64,000 nucleotides of DNA from positions 19,794,330 to 19,858,329 of the forward strand of contig NC_079208.1 of NCBI RefSeq assembly GCF_026745355.1, read 5' to 3'. The position numbers and the translations under genes were made by a program. Below, piece after piece: positions 22,540-34,030 of this stretch; the stretch's first letter is position 1, and the number at the start of each line of letters is the position of its first letter. Source of the stretch: Beta vulgaris subsp. vulgaris (lineage: Eukaryota; Streptophyta; Magnoliopsida; Caryophyllales; Amaranthaceae). The notes under the pieces were generated by a model. The model made no database searches and was not told the DNA's origin. It worked only from the letters and a program-made list of their open reading frames with translations.

Positions 22540-25500
22540 AAAAGGAGTTTATTCTCTTCTTGAACTTCCTGCCCCACCTCTTCCAATGCACATAAAGATT
22601 CTCCTGATTATGACTAGGAATGTGAAGCCAGTTCATCACTCCCTGACAAACCTATATACTGAATTTGCACTTAAAATGTAAGTGGCAGCAGGAATCCAGG
22701 ACTTGATCACACATCAAACACTCTGTATTCTGACAGATACCAGCCATCTTGAGCCTCTCCCTTGTCCTTAGTCTATCCAAAGCTGCAAGCCATGAAATGA
22801 ATGCATGTTTTGGTGTGTTGACAGGGATCCAGACCCAGTGGTGCCAGCTAACACTCTCTTGTGTCCCACTGAGCCATTTATAACCTTCCTTGATTGAATA
22901 GGCCTTGCTACCATCAAGCCATTGGTTATTGTGATAAGCTTCTTTAAACAAATCTCTTACTCTACATATAAGCTTCCAAGTCCAGCTTACATTCCCTCTT
23001 GGCTGGTATTCCCACCAGTTTGCATCCCTAATATAGATGCTATGGATCCATTTAATCCAGAGAGAATCATCCTTTTGAGCAATCTGCCATGTATACTTAC
23101 CTATATCAGCATTGTTCCACACCACACAATTTCTCACTCCCAAACCACCTTTGCTCTTAGGCTTACCAACCCAGTCCCAGGAAACAAGTGGAGGTTTATG
23201 TATATGAGAATTCCCCTCCCATAGAAATGCTCTTACAATATGTATAATCTTCAACAACACACCTTTAGGTAACATAAAGATCTGTGACCAATATGTATGA
23301 ATACTCAACAATACAGAGTTAATCAGAACATTTCTGGCACCATAATAAAGATTTCGAGAAGTCCAACACAAAACTCTTCTCATAATTCTATCAACTAGAA
23401 CATCACAATTTGCTATAGTGAGTCTCTTTGAGGTAATAGGCACTCCCAAATATCTAAAAGGAAACTGACCTTTTGTAAACCCAGAGACTTGAATTATCCT
23501 TTGCTGAATCTCCTCAGTCACATTCCCAAAATAAATTGCACTTTTATCCTTGTTTGCCTGTAACCCTGAAGCTCTGTAGAATGTTTTCAAAGCTCTAATT
23601 AACAACATCATAGATCTGAGTTCACCCTTGTAAAACATCATGAGATCATCAGCAAATACAAGGTGAGTGATCTTAAGGCCAGATCTATAATGAAATCCAA
23701 AATCCTCCCTTCTACTCATTTTCCTTAGGATCCTTGTGAAGTACTCCATCACTAATACAAATAACAAAGGAGAGACATGATCACCCTGTCTTAACCCTTT
23801 TTTCCCTTTAAAGAAACCAAACATCCCACCATTCAGGCTAATAGAGAATGAAGGAGAAGACACACAAGTCATAATCCACTCATAGAACTTAATTGGAAAT
23901 TTAAGCTTCTTAAGTAGGGATTCTAAGAACTTCCAACTTACTGAGTCCTAGGCTTTCCTTAGATCTACTTTTAAGGTACACCTAGCAGACTGACTCTTTC
24001 TTTTATATTGATTCAATATATCCTGACAAATCAATATATTATGCATTATACACCTCTGCTCTACAAACACACTTTGAGCTGAATCAATGAGACCAGGCAA
24101 CACTACTTTCAGCCTAGTACACAATAACTTAGAAATTACCTTGTATAGGACATTGCAGCAGGCTATAGGTCTGAATTGAGTGACATCCTCAGGTTGCTCC
24201 ACCTTTGGAATCAGACACAAATTTGTAGCATTAATGCTTGAGAAGTTTTCCAGTTTTAAAGAAGTCCAGAACTGCATCTGTAATATCATTCCCCACAACT
24301 CCCCAAGCTTCCTTAAAAGAACCACTAGAATATCCATCTGGCCCAGCTGATTTGTTATGGTCAATGTAAAAAAGAGCAGCCTTCACATCAGCTGCAGTGA
24401 AAGAAGCATACAATGCAATTTGCTGAGCTTCAGACACCACAGTTCCCTCTGCAATTATTGTGTTACTCACATAAGCTTCAGCTTCACTTTCAGTCCCCAA
24501 CAACCCTTCATAGTACTTGAGAAAAGCCTCCTCAATCTCGTTGGGTTCCTCTCTCCACATCCCATCACTATCTTTTATCCTAAAAACTTGAGTCTACTTC
24601 CTTCTCTTCCTTAGATAAGCATGAAAATACGCAGAGTTTTCATCTCCTCCCTTAATCCATTCATGCTTAATTTTCTGTTTGAGTAAACTCATTCTTGCGG
24701 AATTGATCTCCTCATATTCCTTCCTTGCTCTCTCCTCCTGTTGATGAAGGACAACATTATGGGGCACAACATAGATTGCTTCCTGAATGCCAGTAAGTTT
24801 AGTCAGAGCAAACATGGCATCAGTCGCTATATTAGCAAACCTTTCCTTGTGCAATGTTCTGAGAGGTCTTTTTAATGCCTTCAGTTTACACACTACTCTA
24901 TACATGGTCACACCAATCACAGAGCATTGCCAAGAAGTTTGCACAATGTTCATAAACTCCCCGCCTTACACATGTTATAAATTTAAAGGTTGCTCGACCC
25001 CTAATAGCAGCTTCAATGTGAACAATACAAGGGCAGTGATCAGATATGTTTTCAGGCAAATACACAACAACACCTCCTTAAAAGCATCATTTCACATGTC
25101 ATTACAAAGAACTCCATCAATCTTAGAAAACACACGACTATCTCCCTCCTGCTTATTCGACCAGGTAAAGAATGGACCACTAGTTACATGCTCAGATAAC
25201 TTGCAATCTCTGACACACTGCCTGAAACTTGCAATCTCATATAGGGTAATGGCAGACCCTAATCTCTCCCCCATGTTAAGCACATTGTTAAAATCACCTA
25301 GAACCACCCAAGCACCTCTAATTATAGAGCTAATCTGGCATAAAGCACCCCAGAGATCCTCTTTACCATTTGCATCATTCAAACCATAAACTATAGTCAC
25401 CTCAAATTGCTTCCCAATAGCCTTATGAACAACCTCACAGTGAATAAACTGAGAGCCATATCCACACACATTAACCACAAATATGTGAGGCAGCCAAATC

Positions 25501-25720
25501 AACCAAATTCTACCTCCACTATGATACTGATATTAGTAACAATAGACCAGCCACTACAAACCTTAGGGTAAACTAGGAAAATTCCAAGCTTTCACCCTAG
25601 TTTCCAGGAGCCCAAACAATCCCACTTGATGATGAGCCAAAAACCATTTGACATCATTATGCTTTGTTGGACTGTTAAGGCCCATGACATTCCACACTCC
25701 AATTTTATCCATTTGGAGGA
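22540..25720 (-). pseudogene. LINE ORF2: endonuclease, RT and zf-RVT domains (broken)
   Basis: 25502-25092 carries the AP-endonuclease landmarks AWVVLGDFNNVL and FTWSNKQ..FSKIDGVL. 24560-24231 has the RT entry (IDHNKSAGPDGYSSGSFKEA). 24364-23948 has LIPKVEQPEDVTQFRPIACC. 23872-22652 (406 codons) has GKKGLRQGDHVSPLLFVLVM and the FADD catalytic box, then the C-terminal zf-RVT type zinc region (HAFISWLAALDRLRTRERL, CLMCDQVLDSCCHLHF). Order and motifs fit plant L1 ORF2, which nicks target DNA and primes reverse transcription there. Stops and frameshifts separate the blocks, for example a TAG where YDSVSW is expected. Confidence 0.9.
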
Positions 25721-25794
25721 ACCAGCAGCTCCTCACCCTGCATCAAGTTTACATCAGTACCTCTAGCACCAGCCTTATGGCCTGATGTGCTAGC

Positions 25795-27142
25795 TTATGT
25801 ACTGACCTGGTCCTGGATGACAACTCTAGTCTGAACATCCACTTGCTTGTCACCCTGATTACCAGCCATCACCACCTGCTCAGTATTTTTTTTCTGCTTA
25901 ATAGTAGGCTGTGCCCCAGGTTCAGTATCAGCAGGTTTATTTGCACCTACAATCTTGTTCTTCTCTACCCACACTTGCCTAGGCTTCACTTTCTTCAACG
26001 CAAGTTCATACTTCTTTTTCCTACATTCCTCCCGAGTGTGCCCAATGCCCCCACAATCACCACAAAATGTTGGTCTACACTCATACACAACCTTCTGCGT
26101 GACACTCACCCCCTTCTCATTCATAAACCTGATCTCTTTAGGTAGAGAACAGTCCAGATGAACTTCAACTAAAATTCGTTCAAATTCCAATGTCTTTTTG
26201 GGCTGTAGCTCGGTCAGTTCTTATTGGCTTGCCAATAAAGCTAGTAATCTTATTCAAAGCAGAAGGACCCCAATACTTCAAAGGTAATCCAGGCAGTCTC
26301 ACCCAGGTGGGAACAACCTTTACTTCCTCAGCCATAAGATCCAACTCAGATGACCAGTTCTTCACAATTACTGGCAACCTATCATATAAGATAGGCCCAG
26401 CATCTACAGCTTGCTGTTTCCCTTCCATGGACCTGAATCTCACTACAAAAACTCCATTACTCCCCATTGCAATCCGATCAATACCAAATTTTCCCCAAAC
26501 TCGTCTAATGAATCCATTTATAATTCTAAATGGAGGTTTGATACCTAGAATATAGCAAACAACAGCTGATTCCCAGAAAACTATCTCACCCTTCACATCA
26601 TCCTTAGTTATGATCACCTCATTAACAGCTAGACTAGGATTATTACTCATCGGAATCTCCAGATTAAGTCCTTCCTCTCTAATTATCTCAAATAAACTAG
26701 TACGCCATGAATGAGGATTACCTGTATTGCTTACTAACTGTTGCATTGGGTGGGGGGAAGGATTCACCACATTCCCAGACACTGGTCTCAATGGAGTATG
26801 AATTGATTCAATCCACTTATCCATCTGTTGTCTTACAGCCTCAGCATTCGCTCTATCCATCAATGATGCATTCAAATCAGCAGATGCCACTGAATCATTA
26901 TCATGCTCGTCTTCCGACGTCCAACGCAATGAAGCATTATCCTGTATATCATTTACATTCACCTTCTTCTTTGCATCCCCTGATTGGGGTTTCTTCACTA
27001 CTTTCACAGGTTGCTTAGACTTCTGTCCTCCATTACCTTGTTTTTGAACCCTTTGCCATAGCTCTAGCAAACGTCGAGGTTCAAATTTTAGAACAACGAA
27101 GAACAATTTCACAATATCGCCAAAAAAACTAGAGAGAAGCAC
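25795..27142 (-). pseudogene. LINE ORF1: DUF4283 and CCHC knuckle (one frameshift)
   Basis: 27142-26180 (320 codons) contains a DUF4283-like region ending in WVRLPGLPLKYWGPSALNKI. A frame change near 26185 leads into 26190-25795, with CGDCGGIGHTREEC, a CX2CX4HX4C knuckle, then a Lys/Gln-rich tail. This is the usual ORF1 of plant L1 LINEs and would bind the LINE RNA. The first 30 or so residues of the long frame look unlike the family, so a different frame may hold the true start. Confidence 0.85.
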
Positions 27143-27211
27143 GACTCTCTCTCTCTCTAGACTCTCATTTGTTTTTTTTTTGGTGGTCTTGATAAGAGAA
27201 TTTCAAGGAAG

Positions 27212-27923
27212 TTGGAGCTGCAACCATACACTACTTTGGATGAGCTCTTCAAATTAGCTCTCAAAGTGGAGAAACACCACGACGCTGAAAAGAAGAAGAA
27301 GGGCGTGCAAAAGAGTGGAACTTCTTACACTCCTAAAGGAGGTCCTAGCTACTTCAAGACCAATTATTCTTACACTCCAAAGAGGGATACAAGCAAAGTG
27401 GTGGAGAAAAGGAAGAAAGTGGCAAATTCACGTGACAAATCCAAGATGAAGTGTTTCAAGTGCCATGGCTATAGTCACTACCAAGCTGAATATCCTAATA
27501 AGAGGGTAATGACTCTTATTGACATTGAAACCATTGAAGCATCCATTCAAAACCAAGAAAATGCAGAGGTGTCGGATGCTAAGCAAGAAGGAAGTGACGA
27601 GGAGGAGAAGGAGGAGATCATTGGACCAGTTGAAGGAGAGCATCTTTCTCTTGTTTTAAGAAGAGTTCTTCACACAAAAGAGGCATTGGAGCAGGTTCCT
27701 AATCAAAGGGACCAGATTTTTCAAACAAAGTGCCTTCTAAAGGGGCATCTTTGTTCTATGATCATTGATGGAGGTAGCTGCACCAACGTGGCATCTACAA
27801 CCATGGTGGGGAAACTTAACCATCCAACTTTCAATCATCCAAAACCATATAAGCTACATTAATCATGGCAGCAATGTTGAGGTAACTAAATAAGCTTTAG
27901 TTAGCTTTTCCTTTGGTGATTCT
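27212..27923 (+). pseudogene. Reina-like gag C-terminus and protease N-terminus (interrupted)
   Basis: The frame 27212-27862 encodes the last capsid helices (TLDELFKLALKVEKHHD), a Lys-rich linker, a zinc knuckle CFKCHGYSHYQAEYP whose last Cys is Tyr-Pro shifted, an acidic stretch, and the protease active-site region CSMIIDGGSCTNVAST, where the usual DSG is DGG. The frame ends with a stop at 27860. The gene continues after copia-3 at 37936 (DEVLCDILPMDEYHLLLGRP). It is a partial gene split by a 10-kb insertion. Confidence 0.88.
27919..27923. other. copia-3 target-site duplication, left copy (ATTCT)
   Basis: ATTCT lies directly before the LTR start TGTTGAG at 27924, and again directly after the LTR end CTTACA at 37931-37935. 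Confidence 0.93.
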
Positions 27924-29091
27924 TGTTGAGTTCCCTGTTTTGAGTTTTGAGTGATGACAAACCACATTGAACTATTATATTGCATACATGTTTCTGTTTA
28001 CATGTGTAGGTGCCAAATTACAAGTTCAATGGATAGAAAGACGAAGCTTGTGAAGCCAAGTCTTGAATAATTGCATGAAGACCAAGATCATGTTGTAACA
28101 TTTAGGTCTTAGATGCAATGTAAGTGGTATAAAGGTGTTGATGCACTATAAAGGTTTGAAACTAGAAAGATGAGTTAGTTGTGGATGACAAGAAACCTCG
28201 GTTACTTGTCATACACAACTACAAGTAAACTTGGTTGACTAGAACAGTCTGAAAACAGATCTGAACCAGTCCTCTAGGGTTTATTTCATATATTCGTATT
28301 TTAGGAAAGTTTTCTTTCCGCGCAAAATTGATTTTCAAAATACACGGATGCATGGTTTGTTGTGTGAGCAAGACTTATTAAGTATGGTAAGTGTGTTATA
28401 TGATATTATACTGATTTTATTTCTTATCAAATAAAATAAGTGAGTATATTTTCCTTGGAATAGTTTCCATACTTCCGAGGAAAATATACTCTTATAATAT
28501 TATGTAATATTTACTTACCAAAGGCTTATTTAAGGAGTTCTGCTAGCACACAAACAGGTAAGCTTTTGCACGCATATTTTCAGAATACTCTAAGCAAAAG
28601 CATTTCATCTCTTGAGCTCTTAAATCTAAGCACAAACCCAAATACCACATATATCTTAGACTACTCTCATTCTAAGCGTGTAAGGCTGTTTGTTCTTGAG
28701 AGAAAACTTGTTGTAAGTGAGCAAATTGTGAGTTCAGTTTGCTGGGGAAGTTGATCGGGGATCAACGTCATTTGAACCATCATAGTTGGTGGTTGGGTCG
28801 AACTTCCATAGGTGGAAGTTAGGGAATCATCATGTGCATAGGTGCATAGGTGCATAAGTGATTGAGTGTAATTCTTTTGTTATTCTGAGTTGATTAATAA
28901 AAGAGTGAGTGAGTGGAGGACGTAGACTTATTAGAAGTCGAACCTCGTTAAATCCTTGCGTTGTTTATCCATTGCTTTTATTTCCGCTGCTAGAGAACTG
29001 TTCCTTTACTGTTCTTACTATAATCGAAAAATTTACAACATTCGGACAAACACTCAATTCACCCCCCTCTTGAGTGTCACTTGGACTTACA
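27924..29091 (+). repeat. 5' LTR of copia-3 (1168 bp)
   Basis: Starts TGTTGAGTTCCC and ends TTGGACTTACA. It is repeated at 36771-37930. It has an extra GCATAGGT unit near 28830 absent from the 3' copy. A long hairpin lies at 28442-28491. Confidence 0.96.
28442..28491. repeat. 19-bp hairpin in copia-3 5' LTR
   Basis: GAGTATATTTTCCTTGGAA (28442-28460) pairs with TTCCGAGGAAAATATACTC (28473-28491), with one T/C-type mismatch that allows G-U pairing, around a 12-base loop. The 3' LTR copy keeps both arms (37288-37306, 37319-37337). Confidence 0.9.
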
Positions 29092-29093
29092 AT

Positions 29094-29111
29094 TGGTATC
29101 AGAGCCTAACT
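29094..29111 (+). other. copia-3 primer binding site
   Basis: TGGTATCAGAGCCTAAC two bases inside the 5' LTR is complementary to the 3' end of initiator tRNA-Met, the usual copia primer. Confidence 0.93.
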
Positions 29112-29146
29112 TCTTGAAAGGGTAACACCTAGAGAAGGAAGACATA

Positions 29147-30121
29147 ATGACTACTTAAGAAATGACCAGTGGACCCGGAGGATCAAGGTTGCCAAAGTTC
29201 AATGGAACCAACTATCCTTGGTGGAAAAATTGCATGAGAAATCTGATCATTGGCATAGTCTATGAGTGCTGGATGATCATCAAGAATGGACCAAGGAAGG
29301 TGGCTAACAATACAGATGGAACAGAGAAGAAGGAGAGTGAGTACACTACTACAGATCTGAAGACTCTCGAGAAGAATGCAAAGGCCATGTCACTACTTTA
29401 ACAAGGTATTGCCGATAATGAGGTAAGCCGTATCTTAGCATGCTCTACTGCTAAGGAAATATGGGAAACTCTAGAATTAGCCTATGAAGGCACTAGTGAA
29501 GTCAGGTTATCTAAATTTGATATGCTAATGTCCAAATATGAAACTTTTGATATGAACCGAGATGAAAATATAAGAGATATGTTTACTCGTTTCATGTCAA
29601 TTATCAATGAACTTAAATCTCTTGGAAAGAACTTTACTAATGAAGATTTGGTGAGAAAGATCTTGAGAAGTTTGACAGTTAAATGGCTGCCCAAGGTGAC
29701 TGCTATTCAGGAGGCTAAGGATCTAACGACCTTGTCCATAGAACAACTTATTGGGTCATTAATGACTCATGAGATGTTGGTTGATTCAAAGGAGGAAAGC
29801 ACAACCAAAAGTCGTGGGTTAGTTTTGAAGGGTGAGGAGAATGATGAAGATCTCGATGAGATTGGACTCATGGCTAAGAGGTTTGAGAGGAGTCTCAGAA
29901 CGCAGTTCAAGGGGAAGTCTTGGAAGAACAAGGGCAACTCGAAGAAGACCAGCTCCAGCAATGGTTGCTTCAAATGTGGAGAAACTGAACACATGATCAA
30001 GGATTGTCCAGCATGGAAGAATGATAAAGGAGGACAGAGAGAGAAGAAAATGACTAAGAGGGGTATGCTAGCCGCCTAGGGTGATTCTGATTCAGGTGGT
30101 GAAAGCGAGGAAGATGAAGCC
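29147..30121 (+). pseudogene. copia-3 gag (UBN2-type capsid and zinc knuckle) with in-frame stops
   Basis: An ATG at 29147 is followed three codons later by TAA (29156). The same frame continues with RLPKFNGTNYPWWKNCMRN, a TAA at about 29399, then 29522-30079 with KYETFDMNRDENIRDMFTRF and the zinc knuckle CFKCGETEHMIKDCPAW (C-X2-C-X4-H-X4-C). A TAG at 30077 separates it from the acidic GDSDSGGESEEDEA link into pol. Each stop is one C-to-T change from a Gln codon. The protein would form virus-like particles. Confidence 0.9.
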
Positions 30122-30124
30122 CTA

Positions 30125-31261
30125 ATGTGTGTGACTGCACTGATTGGAGACATAGACCAGAAGCAGACCAGTTTAGGAAAGAAAGGACACATGTGTCTCA
30201 TGGCAGGAAGCAGCTCTTCCGACGAAGAACAGGTTAGAGTGAGAGCAAAACCATACTGGTATTTGGACAGTGGTTGCTCAAGACACATGTCAGGAGATAA
30301 AAGTCAATTTCTCTCACTCGTAGCCTATGAAGGAGGAAGTGTCACCTTTGGAGACAATAGCAAAGGTTTGATTAAAGGTATAGGTAAAGTTGGTAAGACA
30401 CTTTCTCAAGCTATTAATGATGTTTACTTTGTAGAAGGTTTGAAACATAACCTCTTGAGCATTTCTCAACTATGTGACAAAGGAAACCATGTTGAATTTG
30501 AAACCAATCTTTGTCATATAGTCAACACTGAAACAAGGGAACTGGTCTGCAAGGGATTTCGACATAACAATGTTTACATAACATTTTTAAGTCAGATTCC
30601 AAAGACCAGTGCCACTTGTCTTAGTGTTATAAAGGATGATCATTGGCTGTGGCATAAGAGACTTGGACATGTAAGTTTTTCTTTGCTCAATAAACTGAGA
30701 TCTCAAGACTTGGTGACAGGTTTACCTAACATCAAGTTTGCTGCAGATCATATTTGTCATGAATGTGCTAAATGTAAACATGTCAAGTCCTCTTTTCAGC
30801 CAAAGAAGTTTGTAAGCACAACTAGACCTTTCGAACTTGTACACATGGACTTGTGTGGGCCCATGCGTGTGCAAAGTCGAAATGGTCATAGTTATGTGTT
30901 TGTGTTAGTTGATGATTATTCTCGTTTCACTTGGACAATCTTTTTGAAGTTTAAAAATGAAACTTTTGAAGAATTTGAAATTCTGGTAAAACAAGTCCAA
31001 AACAAGATTAGTCATCAACTGGTCTCTATCCGGTCTGATCATGGTTCTGAATTTGACAATGTCAGCTTTGTAACCTACTGTAATGATCATGGTGTATCTC
31101 ACAATTTTTCAGCTCCTAGAACTCCACAACAAAATGGAGTGGTTGAAAGGAAAAATCGCACTCTAGAAGAAATGGCAAGAACAATGCTTCTAGAGAGTGG
31201 TCTTCCTCGAAACTTCTGGGCTGAGGCTGTGAGTACTGCGTGTTATATTTTGAATAGGTAA
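30125..31261 (+). pseudogene. copia-3 protease and integrase (378-codon frame)
   Basis: A clean 378-codon frame. The protease active site is DSG at residues 48-50 (YWYLDSGCSRHMSGD). The integrase zinc domain has H177, H182 and CHEC at 211-214. The core has catalytic D242 (VHMDLCGPM), D305 (RSDHGSEF) and E341 (NGVVERKNRTLEE), giving the D,D-35-E spacing. The frame ends at NR followed by TAA because of a one-base loss at 31260, after which the integrase C-terminus resumes at 31261. This segment alone looks biochemically complete. Confidence 0.92.
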
Positions 31262-31921
31262 TGTTGAGACCTTTACTGAAGAAAACACCTTATGAGCTCC
31301 TTAGGGGAAGAAAACCAAACATTGTACATTTACGTATTTTTGGGTGCAAATGTTTTGTACACAACAATGGTAAATCAAGTTTGGACAAGTTTGACCTAGG
31401 AGTGATGAGGCTGTTTTCGTTGGATACTCTTCACACAGCAAGGCATACAAAGTTTTCAATAAAAGAACCTTGTGTGTTGAAGAAAGTATCCATGTCTTGT
31501 TTGATGAGACTAACATGTTCAGCAAGCATGTGCAGGTTGAAGATGCTGATGAGTTCGAAATTGGTATGCTGAACTTTACAGGAGCTAAGGATGAAGAAGG
31601 TGCTGAACCAGGCTCACCACACAACTCTCATAGAGAGGAAGAGTCTGGTCCAGCACAGAATCAGGTAGCTCAAGAGGTAAGGGAAGGAGATAGTGACTCA
31701 GATGCTCATCCACATGAAGATGATGCAGATGAGACCACTATGGAAACTGGTTCACCTGCTCAAAACAACAATGAGACAGGGGGAACCAGTACAGGAACAG
31801 GTTCAACATTAGAAGGCACAAATGCAAACTTTGATATGAACAAATCTTTTAAGTACAAGTCCTCTCACCCCATGATCTAACATTAGTGAATTAACAAGGG
31901 GGTGCAGACAAGGAATCTACT
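31261..31921 (+). pseudogene. copia-3 integrase C-terminus and acidic linker (broken)
   Basis: 31261-31400 has RPLLKKTPYELLRGRKPN and HLRIFGCKCFVHNNGK, the conserved post-core block of copia integrases. After a frame change near 31400 the frame 31470-31880 gives an acidic, Gln/Gly/Ser-rich linker (EEGAEPGSPHNS, TGGTSTGTGST), usual before RT in SIRE-type elements. It stops at 31878 within KYKSSHPM. Confidence 0.85.
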
Positions 31922-33487
31922 TTGCAAAACTTTTGTGCATTCTATTCCTTCTTATCAAATGTTGAACCTACTGACTATAAGGTTGCTTTAACGGATCCAG
32001 ATTGGGTTCTAGCCATGCAAGATGAACTCAATCAGTTTGAGAGAAATCAAGTATGGCATCTTGAACCCAGGACGGAGAACATGTCTGTTATTGGAACTAA
32101 ATGGGTGTTCAGGAACAAATTGGACGATTCAGGAATTATAGTCAGAAACAAAGCTAGGCTAGTGGTTCAAGGGTTTAATCAACAAGAAGGAATTGATTAT
32201 GATGAAACCTTTGCTCCAGTAGCCAGGCTTGAAGCTATCAGGATATTAATTGCATTTGCTGCTCAAATGAACTTTAAACTCTTTCAAATGGACGTTAAGA
32301 CACCTTTCTTAATGGTTATTTGAAAGAAGATGTTTATGTAAAGCAACCCCCTGGTTTTGAGGATAGTGACTTGCCAAATCATGTTTTTAAACTCGACAAA
32401 GCTCTTTATGGTCTCAAACAAGCTCCTAGAGCTTGGTATGAGAGACTTTCCAGTTTTCTTTTAGAAAATGGCTATAAGAGAGGATCAGTTGACAAGACAC
32501 TATTCTTGAAAGAAAGGGGAACTGATCTGCTAGTGGTCCAAATATATGTTGATGATATTTTGTTGGAGCTACTAACCTGATTTGTGTAATGAGTTTGCAG
32601 ATTTGATGAAGAGCGAATTTGAGATGAGTATGATGGGAGAACTTGGATTCTTCCTTGGCTTCAAATCAAGCAAACCAAAGATGGAATCATGATCCATCAA
32701 CAGAAATACCTCAAGGAGCTGCTGAAGAGGTATGGTCTGAAGATAGCAAGTCCTATGAAACACCTATTCCAACTTCTACAAAATTGAGCCTTGATGAGAA
32801 GGGAAAGGATGTTGAGGGCAAGCTATACAGAGGTATGATTGGCTCATTGCTTTACTTAACAGCCAGTAGGCCAGATATAGTGTTTTCAGTAGGGTTGTGT
32901 GCGAGATTTCAAAGCAACCCTAAAGAATCTCACCTAAAGGCTGTTAAAAGGATTCTTAGATATCTCAATGGTACTGATGATTGTGTTTGTGGTATCCAAA
33001 GGGCAGCAGCATGAGCCTCATTGGATACACAGATGCTGACTTTGCTGGTTTTATTGTGGACAGGAAGAGTACTTCTGGAATGGCCCACTTCTTAGGTTCT
33101 TGTCTCATTTCATGGGGATCTAAGAAACAAAATTCTGTAGCACTATCCACAGCTGAGTCTGAGTACATTGCTGCTGCTTTGTGCTGTGCTCAACTCTTGT
33201 GGATAAAGTCACAACTAAAGGATTTTGGGGTCTGTTTCGGAAGTGTTCCTATTTTATGTGATAACACAAGTGCAATCAATATTTCGAAAAATCCTGTCCA
33301 GCATTCTAAAACCAAGCATATTGAGATTAGGCATCATTTTCTAAGGGACAATGTTGAAAAAGGTAATGTTGAGTTGGAGTTTTGCAGGTCAGAAGATCAA
33401 CTAGCTGACATATTTACAAAACCTTTGAGCAGAGAAGTGTTCATCAAGCTTCGTACCTTGTTGGGTATGATTAAGATTAGACAATGA
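31922..33487 (+). pseudogene. copia-3 reverse transcriptase-RNase H (broken)
   Basis: 31922-32323 has the RT_RVT_2 start ([49 protein letters not shown]). 32320-32580 has [36 protein letters not shown] and the YVDDI active site. 32643-33014 has the linker and RNase H start (YRGMIGSLLYLTASRPDI). 32981-33487 has GYTDADFAG, ALSTAESEYIAA, LCDNTSA and KTKHIEIRHHFLRD, the RNase H catalytic landmarks, ending at a natural stop. Frameshifts lie near 32310, 32575 and 33000. Confidence 0.93.
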
Positions 33488-34030
33488 GCTCTTAGGTCTT
33501 GACTTGTCCCTTTGGCTAGTCAAATGATGTCAATTTGTGTATATATTTCTTTTTCTTTTGTACATTTTTTCTTTTGCTTTTTAGGGCTTACAAAGTTCTT
33601 ATGCGATGCTGAACTGATCATCTTAGTACTTGGGTACTTAAGCATAAGTCTTAAAAAGGTAAGTTGGCACAGACCAGTTGCAGACCACTTGGGAACCAGA
33701 TTCTTGAGGCGGTTATTCTCTGAATATTTTATTTTCAAATTTCAAATTAGGAAAATAAATGAAGTGACGGTTGTAATTAAGGCAACTGCAGTTTGCGAGG
33801 TTGATTATTTTCTTGCCATCTTATATATATTCTTGCATGTGATCATACTTTCCTTATTTCTTTCTTTTCTTTGATCACTATTTTCCTGATATTTTTCTTT
33901 CTTTGCTATATTCTCTCGATCAAACCCTAATTCTTTCTCTACTTCTTCTTTCTCGAATTCTTGAAACACAAATTGTTCAAGTTTTCTTTTCTTGTTCTAA
34001 GTGCTCAAAACAGAGGAATTCAGTCTCATC
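33488..34030 (+). other. copia-3 spacer between pol and the third ORF
   Basis: T-rich, 540 bases. The open frame at 33512-33874 is hydrophobic by base composition and has no recognisable domain. In SIRE-type elements this gap precedes the extra ORF. Confidence 0.6.

Larger units (their letters stand above)
22469..27181 (-). mobile_element. L1-type LINE (non-LTR retrotransposon), inactive
   Basis: Minus-strand element with ORF1 (27142-25795), endonuclease and reverse transcriptase ORF2 (about 25720-22540), a short 3' UTR and no poly(A). It ends at the telomere-like tract at 22468. The 5' side carries a CT-rich stretch (27145-27160) and a T run (27172-27181) on the plus strand, then directly the truncated Reina-like gypsy. 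I found no target duplication, consistent with later deletion at one or both edges. Confidence 0.88.

Noticed and set aside
24787..25389. 200-codon plus-strand ORF
   Set aside because: Antisense to LINE ORF2 endonuclease, which has recognisable motifs on the minus strand.
29094..29111. tRNA-like matches (TGGTATCAGAGC) at 29094, 58459 and 61786
   Set aside because: They match only the last bases of initiator tRNA-Met and sit next to LTRs, so they are primer binding sites, not tRNA genes.
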